DNA from: an uncultured bacterium
Lineage (GTDB): Bacteria > Acidobacteriota > Thermoanaerobaculia > Multivoradales > JAHEKO01
Direction of reading: 5' to 3'
Assembly: GCA_938016625.1 (NCBI GenBank)
Contig: CALILB010000262.1
Span: forward strand, 1 to 9,711
Length of the DNA stretch: 9,711 bases
Shown here: piece after piece, positions 6,701 to 9,711 of the stretch
Layout: each line of letters opens with the position of its first letter
How positions within the stretch are numbered: position 1 is the first letter of the stretch
Program-made: the position numbers and the translations under genes
Notes under the pieces: generated by a model
The model's input: the letters and a program-made list of their open reading frames with translations, nothing else
The model's database searches: none
What the model was told of the DNA's origin: nothing

Positions 6701-7565
6701 GCTCCGAGAGCGTGACGACCCGATCGATCGCCGTCAGCCGGCTCTCGAGCTCGAGTCGACCCAAGGGTGGTATCTCGAGGCCGAGCCGGGCAGCCACCCG
6801 GTCCGGCTCGCGGATCTCGGCCGTGACCATTAGATCGACTCCCAGGCCTGCCGGCCGCCGGTCCAGCTCCCCTTCCAGCTCTACCCGGTCCCCGTCGACC
6901 TCGAGGTCGAGCTCCAGGGGCCAGCTCTCTCTCTGGAAGACCTCATCGAGTGTCGGCCCGCTCGCGGTCAGCGAGTACTCGTTCTCGCCGATCCGACCCT
7001 CCATCTCCAGATGCAGCGGATCGTTCTCGCCGATCTCCGCCTCCAACCGATCGAGCCGGGAGAGTATGCGGTCGCCGCTCGCCCGATCGACATACTCGGC
7101 CGTGATGTCACGCAGCTCGATCCCCTTGAGCTCCTTGATGTCGTAGGTGACGGTGGTCCAGGTGGGCCAGTTGCCGGATTTGTCCCGGTTGCGGCGTACG
7201 CGGAGCTCCACCCCTTCTCCAGCGAGGCGGCGCACACGGATCTCGCCCTTCAGCAGCGGCAGTAGCCCGAGCTGGAGCTCGGCGGAGTCGAGGCGGGCGA
7301 AACCGGTTCTCGATTGGGTGTCGGAGCTTTCGATGACCAGCCCCCGGAGCCCAACGGTGGGCCAGAGCGAGGGCTTCAACCAGACCGACTCCAGAGTGAC
7401 CGGGGCCTCGACAAAGTCGGTGAGCTGTTCTTCGAAGAAGATCTTGACGCGGGTGAGCTCGAGAGTGGGTTGGAAGACGAGCAGCGCGGCGAGGAGGATG
7501 GCCACCAAACCGAGAACGACGGCGACGACCAGGGCAGACCAGCGAAGGAGCCTGGGAAGAGTCAC
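3687..7565 (-). CDS. AsmA-like large membrane-anchored periplasmic protein, 1292 aa
   Basis: One N-terminal membrane helix (about residues 9-31) anchors a long periplasmic region. The AsmA-type N-terminal pattern follows: VEAPVTLESVWLKPSLWPT near 52-70, a strand ending LLPLLKGEIRVRRLAGEGVEL, then the NWPTW motif near 132-136. The middle is almost wholly predicted beta strand with three repeats of about 320 residues. The C-terminal region (about 1125-1235) has the AsmA_2-type signature: FTLYPKNYSTALFD, KGKIDLKTGKLNLTLKPRPK, then LATPVRVTGRLDDPSIYL. A final amphipathic aromatic segment lies at about 1245-1262. Relatives such as TamB and YhdP form long grooves that move phospholipid from the inner to the outer membrane; this role is inferred here from family. 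It starts at GTG (7563-7565) with no clear Shine-Dalgarno. It is divergent from the channel gene and overlaps the last small membrane gene tail to tail. Confidence 0.85.
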   Translation of the reverse strand: MTLPRLLRWSALVVAVVLGLVAILLAALLVFQPTLELTRVKIFFEEQLTDFVEAPVTLESVWLKPSLWPTVGLRGLVIESSDTQSRTGFARLDSAELQLGLLPLLKGEIRVRRLAGEGVELRVRRNRDKSGNWPTWTTVTYDIKELKGIELRDITAEYVDRASGDRILSRLDRLEAEIGENDPLHLEMEGRIGENEYSLTASGPTLDEVFQRESWPLELDLEVDGDRVELEGELDRRPAGLGVDLMVTAEIREPDRVAARLGLEIPPLGRLELESRLTAIDRVVTLSELEARLGSTDISGSVALDLSHELPKVSGQLTAGYLDLDPWFGGTNLESAATAEELSSAEAHDLSSITKILAALSADVALSVDRLGAPGPEIGGLSAKIRIRDGSLSVPFEIVVAGNTVEGRLEALGDKELHLLADLEASEVELDELVRSLADSDGIGAAVSSLRLHTESHGTSFEELIERLAFELRAAEGSLTYGLEAEGEPIAVEVESLVVKQRSGDMMRLESEGSLLDEAMTLSLDTGNLTHLLATLSIPLELEISIAGAEARAAGTVESDPATDRLGFDFEIRGERVGDLSGLLGISAEADLPYKLQGRLDRDEAATRLRLDNSLLGQTELSGELTRNGEEDAPLLSVDIRASAIDPEALAQLVDPVIEVDAADDAVEVDAPVMPSKARMGDADIHLVVDRWVRQPVDVTDLEVSIRVRDGKVEESPFSLYLGDTSFRGALGLDLTGDLPEARLRLTAEQVDLGNLLAQEELVADIELTVERLDVDYVARGSTPSELFSRSEIDATLSTARWLITEPLTDTTFEVLIDRAEITGPELQPLELEAAGSVNETPFTVSGRLDLPTSHEDDMEAIPVSLTVRAAGAHLDVSTAVDLPFDRDRVTLGLELSGERLDSLSPLVGIGLPSVGPYRLSTDLEVREGSYNLPNLEVRIDDSDLQAMISLAYGDGRPHLSVELTSSRLDLDDILGKKALAEARDGRGSTQSERSIKKTNDEPREPVITAELLRSADASITVRVESVQSLGELRGGGELNARLEDGHLEITPLTLVLPEGSIELEVDVTAIDDLLDIAFQTRIGHLDYGALLERLDPESDVAGALTLNSHLQARSPSLEEFLVYADGHLDFTLYPKNYSTALFDLWATHLLAVLMPTLDSGGGPQLNCVVGRFTIESGLMTPDALLIDTSRIRVRGKGKIDLKTGKLNLTLKPRPKKRGLISLATPVRVTGRLDDPSIYLSTSGLARTLFRLSVWFWTAYLELLRRPLPTDGADICVDPPPRADLQLYPAKD
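4275..6803 (-). repeat. Threefold protein-level repeat inside the AsmA-like gene
   Basis: Six similar beta-rich modules of 65-75 residues can be aligned by eye at about residues 255-327, 373-438, 573-650, 695-760, 896-970 and 1030-1097. Each ends in a Leu/Ile-Asp/Glu hydrophobic cap: LDLDPWFGG, VELDELVRSL, IDPEALAQLV, VDLGNLLAQE, LDLDDILGKK, LDYGALLERL. Odd and even modules each recur at about 320-335 residues, suggesting a threefold duplication of a two-module unit. The DNA itself has diverged and is not a simple tandem repeat. Boundaries are approximate. Confidence 0.5.
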
Positions 7566-7634
7566 GGCAGGTGCTTTCGTGCTTCTCGGAACGTGGCTCG
7601 AATCGGCGGGAAAGCTCTTTCGGCCTGACGGGCC

Positions 7635-7640
7635 TATTCT
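7635..7640 (+). promoter_or_regulatory. -10-like box upstream of the channel gene
   Basis: TATTCT at 7635-7640 lies in the divergent 156-bp gap (7566-7721) between the AsmA-like and channel genes. It directly follows a small inverted repeat (GGCC-TGACG-GGCC, 7622-7634). No convincing -35 is seen. If used, transcription would start near 7647, giving a leader of about 75 nt before the ATG at 7722. No clear promoter for the minus-strand gene was found in the same gap. Confidence 0.3.
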
Positions 7641-7707
7641 ACTCGGGTGATATCACTCCTACCTATCGTTGTAAGCTTGGCAAGCCTCCGTGCATCCGTT
7701 GTTCTCG

Positions 7708-7713
7708 GGAGGG
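7708..7713 (+). promoter_or_regulatory. Shine-Dalgarno that fixes the channel start
   Basis: GGAGGG at 7708-7713 lies 8 nt before ATG 7722. It favours that start over the in-frame GTG at 7647. The ATG also places a clean signal peptide at the N-terminus. Confidence 0.7.
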
Positions 7714-7721
7714 AAGTGGGG

Positions 7722-8756
7722 ATGAGACCTGTCACTATCTTGTTTACGCTGGTACTGCTGGCCGCGGCTGCTGTCGAGGTTGTTGGCGCCGCCGGCTGTG
7801 AGGTGCCGCCGGGTATTCCCATCACGCGGCCCGGCCCGGAGGGCGTACCCACGAAAATCTCGGTCGGTGTCTATATGATCGACCTGCGCCAGCTCAACGA
7901 CACCGAGCAGTCCTTCGACACCGACTTCGTCCTCACTCTCATTTGGGAGGATTCCCGTCTCGCAGTGGTCGGCTCCGAGCCTTCACTGGTTGGCTGTTCG
8001 GTGGCGCTCGAGGAGATCTGGGATCCGCGTGTGGTGATCCTCAACGATCGAAATCTCGAGGGCAAGTTCGACTCTCCGGTGATAATCGAGGAGAGTGGTA
8101 CCGTGCGTTATGCCCAGCGCTACCAGGGAGAGCTGACCACCCCATTGGATCTGAGAGAGTTCCCGTTCGACAGCCAGTTCTTGCGACTCGAGCTGGTAGC
8201 GGCAGGATACAGCCCGGAGGAGGTCGAGTTTGTCGTCAACCCGGAGATTGGTGGCCGGTCGGAAAATCTGACCATCGCCGACTGGACGGTAAGAGCAAAG
8301 GGCGAAGTCGTCATCGAGCCGCTCTATCTCGCGACTCAGAAGCGATACATTCCGCGGATTCTCTATAAGCTCGAGGTCACCCGCAACCGGGGTTTTTTTG
8401 TAATCAAGGTGCTCATTCCCCTGTCGCTGATCGTCTTGATGTCGTGGGCGGTCTTCTGGATCAACCCGCGCTACCTGCCGGCACAGGTCGGTGTCTCCAC
8501 CTCTGCCGTGCTTACGCTCATCGCCTTTCAGTTCAGCCTTGGTTACCTGCTGCCAAAGGTCTCCTATCTGACTCGCGCCGATCAGTTTGTCATGGGTTCA
8601 GCGTTGCTCGTGTTTCTCGCTTTTGGCGAGGCACTGCTGACCGCCTCGTTGGCCGATCGTGACAAATCCGAACTGGCGCACAGGGTAGACGCCGGATCCA
8701 GACTCCTCTTCCCCTTGGCATTCATCGTCGTCGTTGTCGCGTCGTTTGTGTTCTGA
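7722..8756 (+). CDS. Pentameric ligand-gated ion channel (bacterial Cys-loop receptor homologue), 344 aa
   Basis: This is a full-length pLGIC subunit. A signal peptide (about 1-25) is followed by an extracellular ligand-binding beta-sandwich (about 45-220). Seen there are TLIWEDSRL (loop D side), EIWDPRVVILN (loop A, WxP), and LDLREFPFDSQFLRLEL, the Pro-loop equivalent of the Cys-loop. Both loop cysteines are replaced (Thr140, Leu154), as usual in prokaryotes. Four membrane helices follow: M1 (about 224-247, IPLSLIVLMSWAVFWIN), M2 lining the pore (about 253-276, PAQVGVSTSAVLTL), M3 (about 284-311) after LPKVSY, and M4 (about 327-344) at the very end. The M3-M4 loop is short, as in bacterial channels. 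The pore entrance (Pro -2', Ala -1', Gly 2', Leu 9') resembles animal anion channels. Cys26 and Cys92 are the only cysteines. The ligand is unknown. It is probably co-transcribed with the permease gene 15 bp downstream. Confidence 0.95.
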   Translation: MRPVTILFTLVLLAAAAVEVVGAAGCEVPPGIPITRPGPEGVPTKISVGVYMIDLRQLNDTEQSFDTDFVLTLIWEDSRLAVVGSEPSLVGCSVALEEIWDPRVVILNDRNLEGKFDSPVIIEESGTVRYAQRYQGELTTPLDLREFPFDSQFLRLELVAAGYSPEEVEFVVNPEIGGRSENLTIADWTVRAKGEVVIEPLYLATQKRYIPRILYKLEVTRNRGFFVIKVLIPLSLIVLMSWAVFWINPRYLPAQVGVSTSAVLTLIAFQFSLGYLLPKVSYLTRADQFVMGSALLVFLAFGEALLTASLADRDKSELAHRVDAGSRLLFPLAFIVVVVASFVF

Positions 8757-8771
8757 GACGGGGCCGCGGAC

Positions 8772-9711
8772 GTGACCAAAGCGCACAAAGCCTCAGCCGT
8801 CGGCTTCAGCCGGTTTCTCGGTGTACGAGATGCCCTGGCGCTGGGTCTTGCCTCCGGTATCGGGGTCGGAATCTTCGCCATCGGCTCTTTGAGCTGGTCG
8901 TTGACCGGCAGCGATGTTCCTTGGGTCTATGCCTTGTCCGCGGTCCTTCTCCTCCCCATCGTCCTCTGTTACATCGAGCGTGCGCAGGGAAGGCCGGGGA
9001 GCGCCAGTGCCTACCAGATCGCCCGCTCCGATGGTGCCCCCTGGAGGGTCTTCTTTGTCGGCTGGTTGATCCTGGGCGGCACTTTGTCGGTGGCCGCGCT
9101 GCTGGCCGGCACGGTTGGTGAGGACCTCGAGGTGGGGATCAGCGGCCTGTTCGGCGTCGATGTCGGCAGGCCTGTGTTGGTGCTTGGTGTCGTCGCACTG
9201 GCGGCGCTCAACGAGCTCATCGGCTCCGATGGTCGCTGGCGCTCGAGATCGATTCTGGTATGGACGGCGGTCGTCGTGCTCATCGGTCTCATCGCCCGGG
9301 TGTTCTTCGTCGATTTGCCGACCTCGGGGAAGCTCCCGGAAGTGACATTCGGCGGTCACGATCTGGCGGCGGTTGCTCTCCTTGCCTCCGCCCTGTGGGG
9401 GGTCGATCTCATATTGAACCACCGCCGGCAGCTTCGCCAACCGGACCGCACCATGGCCACCGCTGTGCTGACGTCGTGGATCGGCACATGTGTCCTGGGG
9501 GCGGCGGCCTGGTTTGTCGTTGTTCGCTATCCCGTGCTCAGGACAGAGAACTGGGTGAGACCTCTCAGTTGGGACCAGTCGCAGGCCGAGCTGTTGACTC
9601 TTCTGGTCAGCATCGTTCTGTGCCTGGTAGCTCTCTATTGGACCCTGTCGAGGACGATGCGACTGGTGGAGGCGATGATCGGGGATGGGTTTCTGCCATC
9701 CGTGGTGGGAG
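8772..9711 (+). CDS. APC-superfamily amino-acid permease-like transporter, 3'-truncated by window edge
   Basis: The frame is open from GTG 8772 to the window end (313 codons plus one base), covering about eight membrane helices of a family that usually has 12 or more. Helix 1 (about 22-42) has the glycine-rich unwound motif SGIGVGIFAIG, typical of substrate- and ion-binding APC transporters. IERAQGRPGSASAYQIAR near 68-85 corresponds to the helix 2-3 loop (usually ...RPGAY). ALWGVDLILNHRRQLRQPDR near 207-226 matches the helix 6-7 region. LSRTMRLVEAMIGDGFLPS near 292-310 matches the helix 8-9 loop (usually ...AMARDGLLP). Substrates in the superfamily are amino acids, amines and related small molecules, taken up or exchanged across the inner membrane; which one applies here is not determinable. 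Only a weak purine-rich stretch precedes the GTG, so coupling to the channel gene 15 bp upstream is likely. Confidence 0.85.
   Translation, partial: MTKAHKASAVGFSRFLGVRDALALGLASGIGVGIFAIGSLSWSLTGSDVPWVYALSAVLLLPIVLCYIERAQGRPGSASAYQIARSDGAPWRVFFVGWLILGGTLSVAALLAGTVGEDLEVGISGLFGVDVGRPVLVLGVVALAALNELIGSDGRWRSRSILVWTAVVVLIGLIARVFFVDLPTSGKLPEVTFGGHDLAAVALLASALWGVDLILNHRRQLRQPDRTMATAVLTSWIGTCVLGAAAWFVVVRYPVLRTENWVRPLSWDQSQAELLTLLVSIVLCLVALYWTLSRTMRLVEAMIGDGFLPSVVG

Noticed and set aside
6322..7146. Long plus-strand open frame (274 aa) opposite the AsmA-like gene
   Set aside because: Ser/Arg/Pro-rich with no domain; it is the antisense shadow of a strongly supported gene, made open by GC-rich GAG/CTC codons.
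7647..7721. GTG start giving a 25-residue longer channel protein
   Set aside because: No Shine-Dalgarno, and it would bury the signal peptide; ATG 7722 has GGAGGG at good spacing.
8793..9440. 215-aa minus-strand open frame opposite the permease
   Set aside because: Very polar, Asp/Gln/Arg-rich mirror of a membrane protein; the plus-strand frame matches APC transporter motifs.

Overview
The window is high-GC, densely coding bacterial DNA. An outer-membrane-type beta-barrel protein and a very large AsmA-like inner-membrane/periplasmic protein indicate a diderm (Gram-negative-type) cell. Gene style (GTG starts, Glu/Leu/Asp-rich proteins, an arabinose-binding-type AraC regulator) would suit an environmental Acidobacteriota-, Myxococcota- or proteobacteria-like genome. 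There is no rRNA or other marker in view, so the phylum is a guess. I see no tRNA, rRNA, CRISPR array, insertion sequence or phage gene.

Layout. (1) 1-987 (+): the 3' part of an endonuclease/exonuclease/phosphatase (EEP) fold hydrolase. (2) 1011-1877 (-): a secreted outer-membrane beta-barrel candidate, convergent with it. (3) 1969-2985 (+): an AraC-family regulator divergent from the barrel gene. The 91-bp gap carries a GC-rich inverted repeat and a -10-like box so close to the GTG start that the mRNA may be leaderless. (4) 3145-3705 (+): three tightly packed genes for tiny single-pass membrane proteins (31, 75 and 73 aa). The last two share a VVVGxGR motif at the start of their membrane helix. 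A leader hairpin abuts the ribosome binding site of the first. I recognise no family here. (5) 3687-7565 (-): a 1292-residue AsmA-like protein whose middle is built from three repeats of about 320 residues, each with two beta-rich modules. (6) 7722-8756 (+): a complete pentameric ligand-gated ion channel (pLGIC, the bacterial relatives of nicotinic, glycine and GABA-A receptors), divergent from the AsmA-like gene. (7) 8772-9711 (+): the start of an APC-superfamily amino-acid permease-like transporter, 15 bp after the channel gene and cut by the window end.

The most notable element is the channel. Its M1-M2-M3 segment can be aligned without gaps to the animal glycine receptor as I recall that sequence. 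It carries Pro-Ala at -2'/-1', Gly at 2' and Leu at 9', the pore-entrance signature of anion-selective animal receptors, rather than the Glu at -2' of the cation channel GLIC. Its apparent co-transcription with an amino-acid-type permease suggests a paired ligand-sensing channel and transporter. The second point of interest is the unrecognised trio of small membrane proteins. Much of the window concerns the cell envelope: outer-membrane barrel, AsmA-like lipid-transport candidate, small membrane proteins, channel and permease.
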